The notes beneath the pieces were generated by a model that was not told the DNA's origin, made no database searches, and saw nothing but the letters and a program-made list of their open reading frames with translations. The position numbers and the translations under genes are program-made. Positions 35,373-46,352 of a stretch of DNA of 64,000 nucleotides are shown piece after piece. How positions within the stretch are numbered: the stretch's first letter is position 1; every line of letters begins with the position of its first letter. This stretch comes from Bisporella sp. PMI_857 (Eukaryota; Ascomycota; Leotiomycetes; Helotiales; Helotiaceae), in assembly GCA_021307315.1 (NCBI GenBank), contig JAJSPD010000010.1, positions 434,001 to 498,000 on the forward strand, in the 5' to 3' direction.

Positions 35373-36247
35373 ATGGCAACCCCAGATATCGACAGCTTGG
35401 ATGTATCAGACTCAGACCCCGAGGATTTGTTCACCTCACCATCACGAACTCAGAAGTCCAAACAGAAACCCAACGCCAAGCTATCAGATAGTAGTGCCCC
35501 TCCACATCGAAATGGTGAATCAAAATATGAGTAAGTGGTTCCTGCCGTTGAATCCGGGTGAGTTGTGCGGCGCTTAGTTGTGGAGTTCTCGGTTTCGATT
35601 TCAGGTCAATAAGCTAAGTAATAGTTGATACAGTGCGGAGCAGGCAAGAGAGGCTGCTCTACGAAGAGAGCTAGAAAGTGTGAAGAGCATCAATGGGGTA
35701 ATTGAGGGAGTGATATCAAGCTTGGAAGCTGCTAGGGGAAATATGGATGTGAGTCGTTTATTTTTGTAGCTCAAATTTATTCACTGACATTAGATAGACT
35801 GTATCGCAAACAGTCAATTCGTCTTCCACTCTATTAAATACCTGGATCCGTATACTGTCACAGACAGAGCATAACCAGAGATTGATATTGAACCCTAATT
35901 GGCAAGGTGCAAGTCAAGATGTCGCAGATATAGAGAATGATGCAATCATGAGAGCACAGGCTGCGGAAAGGAAGGCAGCCGAGGAAGAGAGGAGAAGAGA
36001 AGAGGCAAGGCAAAGGGCAGAAGAAGAGGAAAGACAACGACAGGCTACAGGGACAGTAAGAGGCGTCAGAGGCAGAGGCAGAGGCAGGAGCAGAGGAAGA
36101 GGTGTGGGGGGAGGCATCAGCGGAACAGGATATGTTGCTAGTGGACCGAGTACAGGAGGACGAGGCATATCACAAACAGGACGAAGTGGATCAGGTATTG
36201 GGAGAGGTATTGGCACTACTCGAGGGCGGGCTCGAGGTGTCCGGTGA
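35373..36247 (+). CDS. DUO1: DASH/Dam1 complex subunit DUO1
   Basis: Subunit of the DASH (Dam1) ring that couples kinetochores to spindle microtubules. Exons 35373-35530, 35634-35748, 35798-36247; 240 residues. The Duo1 core is clear: REALRRELESVKSINGVIEGV, SLEAARGNMDTVSQTVNSSS, LLNTWIRILSQTEHNQRLI and LNPNWQGASQDVADIEN. A charged coiled coil follows (ERKAAEEERRREEARQRAEE). The last about 65 residues are a glycine/arginine-rich tail (GRGRGRSRGRG), longer than in yeast and a likely RGG-type or microtubule/nucleic-acid contacting tail; that role is inference. Introns are 103 and 49 nt. Confidence 0.93.
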
Positions 36248-36403
36248 TGAATCTTAAGACTGTCCTATAACCTGACTCCTATGATACCCAGCAATTGCCT
36301 AGATAAAATGATACCCAACGCCAATCCACACGCCTGACTCTTATCTTGGTACATATTATGAGACTTAGATACCCATCTGGCATTTTGTTTTATATGCTAC
36401 ACA

Positions 36404-37726
36404 TTATTTCTTTTTGAAGAAATCACTCATCTTTTTCATTCCTGTTGTGTTGACCTTCTGAAGCTTCTTCAACCCTACGCTTATTCCCGCCTTCTTTCTC
36501 TTTTCCTCTTCGTCCATTTTACGCTTCTTCTCTGCACGTTCCTCTATTGTTTCGTCATCATCATCATTCATGCCTCTTTTCCTTGAGTAGTCACCAAGCG
36601 ACCTTGAAGCTAATGCTTCTTGGCGCAGCATTGCAAGATGAGCAAGATGTGCATCAAGTGGTGTGAAGTCTACTGGCGACTCCTTTGAAGACAGTAGTTT
36701 CTTTAGTCCCGTGGATATATATGGCGCAAGGTAGTTTGAGCAAGTGAACAGAAAAGCTGTCCGAAGACGTAAAAGTTCCGCTACGCCATCTGGAGCGGTG
36801 ATGGTTGGTATACTTGGTGCAGCCTTCACAGCTGTGGACTCGGATGGAAACTCATCACAGAGAGCTGTTGCTGCTGTCGATGCTTCCGAAAAAGAGGTAG
36901 TGATGCTATCTGTGGTTGACTCGGTCGTCTGGGAATCTGTTTCTGCTATGTTTGTCGTAGTGGCTTCCACCCCCTGATTCAACTCATGCATTGAGCTTTC
37001 CTCTCTCTTAATACTGGACATTGGCATATCAAGCGCTTTTCTTATCAGCTTCTCTTCCATGCTTGCTGGTAGCCCTTGCACAACCATGTTCCTTGCCTTT
37101 TCCAAAAGCTCTTGCAATAATTTCTCCTCACTCCATCGATACATGGTCTCATCGCCAGCCTCAACAGTGTCACATACTGCTTTCATTCGGCTATCCAGCA
37201 GCATTCTGAAACTTCCCGCTCTCAAGAAATCCTTAATATGTGGAGATGCACCTTCAACCCTTTCTAAATAGTCATCACCAGATAGAAATAATTTCTTCGT
37301 CGGCTCTGTCGATTTGGACGGTGGATTGAGTGCTGGTAGAAGGATGAACAACGGGTCTATAGGAGTGGCCATAAAGAAATCGGCATTACGTGTGATGAAG
37401 CCTTGTCCTTTCCCGTTTGTTTGACCCCCGTTACTTACATCTTCCTCTTGTGGCAGAAGGAACCAGCTTCGAGGCGTGGTCTTCGGTGTCGCAACTTTGG
37501 TGAACTCATATATCCCCTTCTGAGGGCATATATAGTATCTGTCCTCTGAAAGATGTCGTGGATTCCTCAGACTAACAATACGAGCATCCGAGCTGACATT
37601 GTCTGGCAGTATGAAAAGGAGAGGTGGATTTGTCGATTCAGGCGCTAAGAGAACTTTGGGAGCAGTTGATGTCGGCGTTTCAACTGCTTCTGGGGCCTTT
37701 GCAGATGTTCTATTCCGAGTTTTCAT
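36404..37726 (-). CDS. RNH202: Ribonuclease H2 subunit B
   Basis: Non-catalytic subunit of RNase H2, which removes ribonucleotides from DNA. Single exon, 440 residues. Typical features are FILPDNVSSDARIVSLRNPR, RYYICPQKGIYEFTKV, DPLFILLPAL and GASPHIKDFLRAGSFRMLLDSRMKAVCDTVE. The C-terminus (MKKMSDFFKKK) resembles the PCNA-interacting peptide found at the same place in other B subunits. A serine/threonine-rich insert lies in the middle (about residues 250-300). Convergent with DUO1 and divergent from MCM10. Confidence 0.94.
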   Translation of the reverse strand: MKTRNRTSAKAPEAVETPTSTAPKVLLAPESTNPPLLFILPDNVSSDARIVSLRNPRHLSEDRYYICPQKGIYEFTKVATPKTTPRSWFLLPQEEDVSNGGQTNGKGQGFITRNADFFMATPIDPLFILLPALNPPSKSTEPTKKLFLSGDDYLERVEGASPHIKDFLRAGSFRMLLDSRMKAVCDTVEAGDETMYRWSEEKLLQELLEKARNMVVQGLPASMEEKLIRKALDMPMSSIKREESSMHELNQGVEATTTNIAETDSQTTESTTDSITTSFSEASTAATALCDEFPSESTAVKAAPSIPTITAPDGVAELLRLRTAFLFTCSNYLAPYISTGLKKLLSSKESPVDFTPLDAHLAHLAMLRQEALASRSLGDYSRKRGMNDDDDETIEERAEKKRKMDEEEKRKKAGISVGLKKLQKVNTTGMKKMSDFFKKK

Positions 37727-38119
37727 TATTCGTGTTGACCTCTGGTTGAATCACTTTTTTGATCGAGGGCTTGGTTGAATGTGCTCTAACCTGAGGAATC
37801 CTCGAGGGAAGACGCGACGGGACGCGATATGACGCGTTTCCACTTTAGCGAAATGTTCCAAGAGCCTCAATGTACAACATATAAACTGTACCACCGCAAT
37901 TTATGTTCTATGTGCCATGCTACATAACGATTGACCAGCACAGTCTGCAATATGCACTTTCGAATATCCTTTTTGCGACACTTCACTTCCACGGCTCGTT
38001 GTCTCGAAGCTCTTAATCACAAGGATAATATACTAAGGAGCATGGATTGCTTATCAACAACAATTGAGATTGAGGACTGAAGCCGAACATTGCTTCAAGA
38101 ACTGCATTATTATTTCACA
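37727..38119. promoter_or_regulatory. Divergent promoter of RNase H2B and MCM10 with MCB-like sites
   Basis: 393 bp between the two start codons. GACGCG occurs three times in 26 bp (37811-37836: GACGCGAC, GGACGCGAT, GACGCGT), the last being a full ACGCGT at 37832-37837. It is followed by CCACTTTAGCG. The DNA2 promoter shows a similar order on its opposite strand (CCACTTTAACGCGTCGCGTC). Confidence 0.65.
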
Positions 38120-40531
38120 ATGGCCCAGCGTAAGTAAATTCAAAATTGGTAGAAATTGTTCTGACTCTCACAAGCAAATGTCAACGACAATTGGCCTCCC
38201 AAATCTCCCCACCAAGCACTCTTGAGTACTCCAGGAGGTCGCGATCGACTCAGACGATTAGCAGAACGTACTTCTCCATCTCCATCAGCTACAAAACGGC
38301 TGAGATCTGTGGCACGAGGCAACCTGGAAGATGCAATAGATTTGGAGGACTCCGGTGAGGATGATGAAGAGACCTTGGAATTGAAATTGCAAGAAATTCA
38401 GGCACGCTTGAAACTTAAAAAACTACAAAAGAAGACAAAGCAAAGCTCAGACACAGAGAATAATCATGCTCGAGCGGGCTCGGCTCCCATACCAAGGGCA
38501 AATTCTGTGGCTACGAGTCGAGCACAATCAAGGATATCAGAATTGAAAGGGGAGCGGTTGCAGAGATCGAAATCCCAGGCCGGTACACACGTTGAGATTC
38601 CAGTCTCGCCAATACGAAGACCACAACCTATAGAAACCAATACTTCTCCAAAACGCGTTCTCTTGGGCATAGACAAGGGTGTAAAGGCCGGCGATGTTTC
38701 GCTGCGAAGAGCTCCTAGCTTCAGGAAGCCAAATATGGAATTGCAAGGCCCGTTTCTGCAGAGATCAGGTTCTCAGGCGGGCGCCCGGAGTGCTGATACC
38801 ATTTCCTCGCAAGCAACTGGCGAAGCTTTGCCAAAAACATTTAATGAGCGTTTGCTAGCAACAAGGACAGAAGAGGTCGAGCGTCAGGAGAGAGCATTAC
38901 GGATCCAGAAGAAGCGGAGTCGTGGCTTCGATATTGATCACGAAAAAATGGAGAGCTTCAAGGAAACTGCGGTAGATTTACTGCCATCTCCTCAGATTTA
39001 TCGTGGATACAGTAGAGAAGAAGTTTTGGCATCATTCAATGAGCCAAGTAATAGCCTGCCGCGAAGCAGAACCGCCTCGAAGTTGCTCTCGACGAACTCG
39101 ACGACGGGGAATGCAGATGCAGAAACCCAATCTATGGCAAGGAGACCGCCTCCGTCGATATCTTCAAATAACTATGAGGATAGACAAAGATCGAGTACTC
39201 GACCGCGAGATATCTCTGAATTCGAGTCTTCGTCGTTCGAACCCTTTTCATCACAGCACCTGTCTAAACGTATTATTCCTCACAATGAACTCACTCGTCT
39301 TTTATCTGGGAAGAAGACATTTCTCGTGCCGGATTTACTAAGGACTGTGAAAAGTCCGGATTTTTCTGGGCCAGATATCGAAGAAGACGTTGTTGTATTT
39401 GCAATAATAGCTTCGAAATCGGACCCAAAATCGCACCAGCCCAATGCTATTAAGAAAAATGATAACCGCGGGAAATTTATGATTATGGTGTTAACAGATT
39501 TGAAGTGGGAGCTTGATCTATTTCTCTTTGATACAGCTTTTGATCAGTTCTGGAAGCTTACGCCTGGGACAATAATAGCCATACTGAATCCTGGCTTTAT
39601 GCCCCCACCCAAGGGAAGAGAGGCTACTGGCAAATTTAGTCTGACTTTGAATTCTAATGCAGATACTATTCTCGAAGTCGGTTCAGCTAGAGATCTAGGA
39701 TTTTGTAAAAGTATTAAGAAGGACGGCAAGGTGTGCGACTCATGGGTAGATAGACGGCATACTGAATTCTGCAGCTTCCATGTCAATCTCACACTGGAGA
39801 AGAGCAAATCAAATCGAGCAGAGATTAGTTCCATGACTTTCGGCAAAGCGCGCGGACGGGGAGGTGCCTATAGCGGCGGGGGCTATGGCGAGCGCCGATT
39901 CAACAGCAAGGATATGACAGGTGTGATCAAATCCAAAGAAGAGGAGAAAACGAGATATGATAGAGAAAGTCATTCTCAAATATTTATATCGAAAAGGAGC
40001 ACTGCCAATCTGCTCGACGATGTAGACTATGATGCCGATGCTTTTCATCGAGGTTCGAAGGAAGAGCGTATAAGAAAGCAGGTTCTAGCTAAAGAGAAGG
40101 AGCGGGAACTAGCAAAGAAGCTTGGTGGTATGGGTACAGGTCTTGGTGCAGACTATATGCGACAACGGGGCTCGAGACTGGAACCGAGTAGTAGTAGTAC
40201 TCAAATGCAAGCGGAACCACCGCCAGATGCCGCATCATTAGGACTGCTGAGCGGTAAAGCAAAGGATGTGCAGCTTGGTCCAATCAAGCGGAAAAGGATG
40301 GCTACTGCCTCGAGCACAGCAGCTGTTGGCTGGGGAGGAACACTCTCCAAAGAGCTTGGCAGGATGAAGAACGGAGAGAATTTGCAACCTGTCAAGAAGA
40401 CAAGATTTGTTACCGAGAAAGGTATACGGGAAGCTGGTAGGGAAAGTATTGGTGGAGATGCTGTACGGATAGCTGCTAATGATCTTGACGATGATGACGA
40501 TGACGATGATTTGGATATTGTTAGGGAATAG
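38120..40531 (+). CDS. MCM10: DNA replication initiation protein MCM10
   Basis: Mcm10 binds the CMG helicase and DNA polymerase alpha and is needed for origin firing. Exons 38120-38129 and 38175-40531; 788 residues. Exon 1 encodes only MAQ plus one base and joins to NVNDNWPPKSPHQALL. The central OB-fold region begins near residue 369 (HNELTRLLSGKKTFLVPDLLRTVKS) and includes KFMIMVLTDLKWELDLFLFD and LTPGTIIAILNPG. The CCCH zinc finger is GFCKSIKKDGKVCD...HTEFCSFH (about 512-539). The N-terminal 350 residues are disordered and basic with QRSxSQAG repeats. The C-terminus ends in a poly-aspartate tract. Divergent from RNase H2B. Confidence 0.94.
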
Positions 40532-40978
40532 GGATGGTTCATATATAGACCTCTTCTCCTGTTATAGGACGAAATGACGCTCAGGCTAGCTGTCTACTAT
40601 TGTGACTAATTACATCAATCCTAGCACTGTGCCTCGACAAGAGGGGCTAATGATAGACTACAAATGCTTTGTCCCTGTCCATGGAACTGCTCATACCTTC
40701 GAGGCAATCTTGTTAATTTACTCGCAACGTAGCCTTTTGCGCCGAACGCATCATGAGAAACAAAACATTTGCTTGATTGAGCTGTCGGATTATGTAAGTT
40801 GACTAATATCCAATTAAAAAAGGGCATTAGGGCTAATATGGCAAGAAGCTAAGTTCTCGGCGCGTCTTGCGAATCTACGTTTTCAAAACTACTTTCCATG
40901 GTCAATTTCTTTAGCGCATGAAGGATTAGATTGGATTTTGGGCCTACACTAGGATCTGTGCGATCTGGTCCTGACATC
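40532..40978. other. Convergent intergenic region
   Basis: 3' flanks of MCM10 and the following minus-strand membrane protein gene. No further feature. Confidence 0.45.
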
Positions 40979-41508
40979 TTATTCGATAAATCTTGTCTCG
41001 AATCTCTTCTCAAAGATGAATAAATCCTCCATCCTGCATTTCTCATCACTCTCTCGAAGCCGATTATAGACCCTACTTGCAAGCAACCCCCCAGCTAAAG
41101 TCCATGGAAGTATGACAAGTGCGAGTAAGTCTAAGGAAGTCCTCCTTCTAAGATATATGCCAATTGCGATCATGATTGATAGTATGACAAGAGGTGTATG
41201 TAGCCGTTCAACTCGTCCGCGATGATAAATTGATGTCAGAAGTCCTCCTGAAATGCATGTAGAGCCCAAAGTGACTGTATCTGATATTTGGTTTTGGCTC
41301 AGAAGGTCTGAGTGGCTTGATATGAAGAAAACAACCCATTCCGATATCTTAGGAAAGAAAGTTGCAATCTGTAGAGGATGAGTAGTTTTACTTGAAAATG
41401 GACTCTTCAAGGGGCCAGTAAACTCACCTCTGGATGTAGCGTCAACATGCTGCTGGTACTCACAATCATACATGGAATAGTATACGCAAAGTCCATATCG
41501 TGGAACAT
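40979..41508 (-). CDS. Small membrane protein of unknown function
   Basis: Two exons, 41508-41428 and 41368-40979, 156 residues. Not recognised. The N-terminus MFHDMDFAYTIPCMIVSTSSML joins in frame across a 59-nt GTGAGT-CTACAG intron to IATFFPKISEWVVFFISSH. Two clear hydrophobic segments follow (TPLVILSIMIAIGIYL and LLALVILPWTLAGGLLA) and a charged C-terminal tail. The pattern suggests a small integral membrane protein. The start could lie further upstream. Confidence 0.6.
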
Positions 41509-42167
41509 GTAGCCGTAGACTGTTGACTTATATGTCTGACTTCGGAAGTTGCCAAAGCACAGAGTGTTTGAGACTTTAGAAGGGCCGAGTACATGGACTT
41601 AGAAGTATGAAAAAGCTGCGGGCATTGGTAAACTTATGAACTGAACAATGCCATTTGAAAATGAAAACAGAAGAAGTGAGAGACGATGACCATCATGACT
41701 TAAATAATTACTCCAACTAACAAGGCAGGCGAGGCTACTAGGCTCCCTAGTCTCTCATACTGCTGAAAGCATATATAGGTTCGATTGGTTCGCCAAGTCT
41801 GCTCTGACCCACATCCCCTGACTATTAAACATCGAACTTTGTTCGAATGTTATTTCGAATTTTCAAACATCAGCATACGAACATCGACTATATCTTGAAG
41901 TTCCCATCTCCCTTTTCGCTTGAACAGCAAATAACTCGCCATGGCAGAAGCTAGTTCACGACTGATAATTGAACTGGGGGGAATGTTTTGTCCTCTCCAT
42001 GAACAACGACAACATTATCGACAACGACAATTGACCCTTTGCTTCCTTGATATAGATCCGTCTTGATATTGTTACCCAGATAGCGAATCCTTGCTTCTCA
42101 TCTTTCTAAACAATTCTTAGCCATCAAACCTCGAAATCCCTTTGATCATATCTAACTTTTGGCCAAC
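41509..42167. other. Divergent intergenic region
   Basis: About 660 bp between two divergent small membrane protein genes. Probably two promoters; the right part is C/A-rich leader-like DNA. No other feature seen. Confidence 0.5.
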
Positions 42168-42994
42168 ATGAACTCTGTGCCTGCCTCAAGCGGGCCGACT
42201 GGCGACCTCGAAGCATGCAGGCAGCATACAGATGTTGCCCTAAAGTTAGAACAAAGGCCCAACATTCGAAAGTATCTCATCAAGGCTAATGGTGTCTTCA
42301 TGGTGGTTCTCTCCATCTGTCCCATCCTTCTTTACGAGGAGATCAAGGACGCCAAGGCTGACGCGGCCCGCCTCCTTTTTGACCTTTCTCCTACAACAAT
42401 TTTCCTGGCATATCGGTTGTAAGACCGCCCTGTCAATATATCGTGAACGCTGATACATTATTCTATCTTGAATTTCTTTCTGATTGTTACCAGTGTCCTC
42501 GCATTTTGGCTTGCAATATTCATCCTCCAGGTGCTAAAAGGATCGTGGAGAAAGCTAAAAGGGTACCAACGAAAATGGTATGTAGTAGGCCACTTTTTTT
42601 ACGTATATTAGAGATCATGCTCCATTAGACTGGTTTTCTTTTTCTCCGAGTCGGACAAAGACACTTGTGTTAAGTGTATCAAAAGCCTCTGGACATTGAA
42701 ACTGGCTTTTGCAGACTCTTGTTTTCTAACTTGACAACTAACCAAGCCTATAGTCACCGTCTCCTTTTCATTGGACTGCTTGTGGCAGCGCTTATTGCGA
42801 AAATGATCGTTCCCGACCAGATTCAGCTCTCCTTTGTCCCCATAGCCATTACCATTCTTGCTGAAGCCACATACATTCTTATTGATCTTACGTGCGCACT
42901 GCTGAGCAAGATTGGTCGGCACTTTCAAAATATTTGGGCCGTAGTGAAAGAATGGTTTAGATTTCGCTTAGTGATTGGAGGAGCTATGGGCTGA
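42168..42994 (+). CDS. Small multi-pass membrane protein, gene structure uncertain
   Basis: Proposed exons 42168-42418, 42494-42577, 42754-42994; 191 residues. Exon 1 gives a cytosolic start and VFMVVLSICPILLYEEI. Exon 2 adds a hydrophobic helix (VLAFWLAIFILQVLKG) followed by basic GSWRKLKGYQRK. Exon 3 gives two more hydrophobic stretches (LLFIGLLVAALIAKMIV and FVPIAITILAEATYILIDL) and a basic end. Intron 1 has good signals. Intron 2 is long (176 nt) and contains another protein-like stretch (LVFFFSESDKDTCVKCIKSL) that cannot be joined without a stop. The model may therefore miss an exon, or the gene may be damaged. Family unknown. Confidence 0.5.
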
Positions 42995-43488
42995 TTCGAC
43001 CCGTGGCATTAATAATTTTGATTCCAAGGTTAAGGATGAAATCAGTCGACAAGTTTCTCCTTCAATGTACCAGGGTATTTTGTACATTGGATAGAAGGCT
43101 TATATACAGGATGTATGTGGTAGCTTGGTTGATGACGATTTTGGGAGTGGGCCTTTATGATTGTGGTTTTGGGTATCGTGTATAATTACTTTACGATGGA
43201 TCATAGAGCGTTGTTCGTAGATAGATACTACACTGAGTAATCAAAGTCTCCTCAATACAGGAAAACATGTATCTCTTTCCTCTCTCCACTACTTGATACG
43301 ACGCCAAGACGCCAAGGCCGGGAGATCCTCCACCGTCGCTATGACATCGATTGTGCCAGGGGGGCTGGACATCAACACCAAAATACCGTACTCATACACA
43401 AACGGTTGAAAGATCATCTCTCATCACCAACAGTTTAGGTGCATCTAACCCATGGGTTCTTAATCTTCTTAGCACATTACCGTATTCA
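42995..43488. other. Intergenic region
   Basis: 3' flank of the small membrane protein gene and promoter of the homeodomain/C2H2 gene. Nothing else recognised. Confidence 0.45.
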
Positions 43489-45216
43489 ATGAGTGACAAC
43501 TATGCCTCATTTATGCCAGCTAGCGAGCGGGATTGGGAATGGGCACTCAGCCAAACCTCAGTTCATGATTGGGACTTCGAGCTCCCAGCGACTCCTCGAC
43601 AAGAACAAGCAGAGGATGCTGTAGCGAGCGCATCTCAAGACATCGAGAATGAGAGCGAACCAGATGATGTTCTAGCCAACACTCCACAACTGGCCGGCCC
43701 ACAAGCTGAAGTGCATCCTGTGCAGGCAAATAACGGCATTCCTAGCATTCATGACGTGGGCCATAACCCTTTTAAAGTTCAAGTGCCCATGAGACTGACA
43801 TCTTATTGTTCCTAGATACGTCCGACATTTACACAAGGAAGGGTGTCCGCACGACTAGTAGGCATCCCTGATGATGATTCCTTTCTAGACCCGAATGTCC
43901 AAACACGACCAGGGGAGGACCGGGACTCGAATCCGAATAAAAAGCAAGTCAGTTCCGACAAACAAGACTTAGAACGATTCTTGAATGCTTCCTTCAACGA
44001 AACTCCAGATCCACCTTACGAAGACAAAGAAAGATGGGCTAAGAGGTGGGAGCTGCATCTCAGAGACGTTGATACTTGGTTCATAAACAAGCGGAAGTCA
44101 TTGAACATGGCTCTGCCAGCAATACAAGTCAATCACCAACCAGCTCACCAAGAACCTCACTACACTCCACGAACTACGTCTTCACGTTCATATCCTCAGG
44201 AATCGACTGATCTCAGTCCAGTTCAGAACAGAGATCAGGATGCGGAATCAGAATATAGCCAATCCACAGCACCAAGCACGCACAGCCAGGACAGTGCACT
44301 AAGATGGAAGTGCACTTTTCCCGGATGTAAGCGTGTCACAGGCTGTGGATCCGCATCGGCTCAAGCACGGCACGAGCATGAAGTTCATTGGCCAGTTGAT
44401 TGGTTTCCATGTTTGCTTTGTAGCATCTCTCGTACTGAAGACTCAAGCTTTCACTGTATCTTCTGTCAAGAGGAATTTAAAGAGCTGGTAGATGTGGAGT
44501 CACATATCCTCAATCTATGTGACAGAATGGCGGTATGCCAGGAATCAGCTCGCAAGATTCCTGATGTAGAAGAGCATCACCGCAGATGGCATCCCGACAC
44601 CTGGCTACAGCAGCTTTTGAATGACGAAGAAGGTGTGGTCTGGAACTGTCGCTTTTGTTTGAAAAAGTTCGGCCAGGAAGACAATTTAGATGCTCATGCA
44701 TGTCGTAAGAAAACAGCGTGGCAGCCAAGGCATGATCTTAAACGCCTCTTTCTGTCAATGAATGGCCCCGACATATCTTTTGAGGGAGTGCTTCATAGAT
44801 GGCATTTCCGCATGGAGGATGGTTTTCCTGTGCCGTGGCCCAAGAAGTGCAGCGTTCCTTCTTGCGAAATGACATTTGACAACTTGTATAATAGAGCCAA
44901 GCATTTCGACCAAGTCCATTATATTCTATCGTCAGCGGCTATGACAAGGGGATTCAGTGACAGTGGGTCTGTAGAAATTGGCCAGCATCTACGTACTGGA
45001 GCTTCTCAACCTGTGAACAAGACTCATGCTAAGAGAAGGCTTAGAGGTCAACGCAGACGTCCACCTAAGAACACTACCGGAGGCAATGTTTTGTCTCAAG
45101 CTCGCAATTTGCAGCAATCTGCGCAGTTGGATGCTAGAGCCCCGAAGATGGATATGAGCATTGCTTTGGCAGGAGTCGGTGATGTTGTAGTTGTTGACGC
45201 TGACCAGCCGCCTTGA
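43489..45216 (+). CDS. Homeodomain plus C2H2 zinc-finger transcription factor
   Basis: Two exons, 43489-43755 and 43816-45216, 555 residues. An acidic N-terminus (residues 1-90) is followed at about 138-185 by a divergent TALE/KN-like homeodomain ending in VDTWFINKRKSLN, the recognition-helix signature WFINxR. From about residue 250, C2H2-like fingers follow: CTFPGCKRV...HEHEVH, CIFCQEEF...H, CRFCLKKFGQEDNLDAHAC and CSVPSCEMTF...HFDQVH. Several are irregular, with Cys in place of the last His. The C-terminal tail is basic. The two DNA-binding modules in one protein imply a transcription regulator; targets unknown. The 60-nt intron is inferred from frame, a CTGAC branch point and a CCTAG acceptor; the donor GTGGGC is weak. 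Confidence 0.8.
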
Positions 45217-46352
45217 TGCATCTCCTATCCATCCAGAAATATTGAAAAACGATGGACTGGGGAAGTAATCACGGAAATATCAGGTCGAATTGGGAATCTC
45301 TGTAACCTGAAAGTGCGTACACCACAGTGTCTAGGTCGTTAGCACGCCTTAAACTTGTCCTACATTCTGCACATTGCCAAGGCAACAGAGTCGAGTCGCA
45401 ACTTCGCTTGAAGGATATGGACCTTCAAAACACGCAGTCACTACTTTCTCAGAAGGCAATACCTTAGAGCTGCCGACATGCACAGGTTTGGACGTATTAT
45501 GGCGCATAATACTTTAGCAGCCCATCTTATGGCGCTCCTAGAAATCTATTTGTCTTGGCGGCAATTTCGGAGATATGACAGTGAGGAGAAAGGAGCTGAG
45601 CTGGAGAGTGAGGTTGGAGGCAGGACCTAAAAGTAGCATCTGCTTCTATACCATATCAACCATCAATTTGATATATGCTGTTGTGTTTAGCATAGCCTGT
45701 GTTAGAACGGATAGATCAAGTAACCCTAGATGTGTTTCATACAAACAAAAATTATGGGTATACTGGCTGCGACCTTGGAAACGATCTCAGTACTAGCAGT
45801 AAAGACCTAAGTTGAAAATTTGTACAGACCTATAATCATTTCTTTTGGGTTCAGGCTATTTAAAGTGTGGTGTTTGGTGGAAGTTGGCCCATATCTTGAA
45901 GGTGAGATCAGGTAGAGCCGGAGGAAGAGACTTGGCATCGGATTTGTCACAATTTGTTCTTGGCACAATCCGGACTAGCGTGATTTCCGAGTCCTTGGAT
46001 ATTATCATTCTGCCCAGCCAGTGGGAGGCTTGCTTCCTGGCTCATGCTCGAAGAAGCTGGTCCTTTTACTTACCCGTTAGGAGACTTGCCCTCCAATGCG
46101 ATATTCAATATTGGCAGAAGCACGAGGTAAAACAAATCGCATATTTGTGCCGGCCAAAGATTACATTTGTGGCACCGCCAAACATGATATGCAAAGGTTC
46201 AGTCCTTTGAATTGATATTAATAGTTATAGTCCGCTATGCATACATATCGCTCAGTCGAGGTTATCGAGAGGCGCCTACCCATATGCCGTTTTACTTTTT
46301 AGTTGAAAAACCCCACCCAGCATATCATTAGGTCATATCAATTATCATGCCC
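45217..46352. other. Gene-poor region
   Basis: About 1.1 kb between a plus-strand factor and the 3' end of the CCC1-type gene. Open frames at 45575-45796 and 45845-46210 lack recognisable domains and splice partners; not called as genes. Confidence 0.45.

Noticed and set aside
45845..46210. 121-codon plus-strand frame between the homeodomain factor and CCC1
   Set aside because: No recognisable domain, no splice partners, no conserved-looking stretches.
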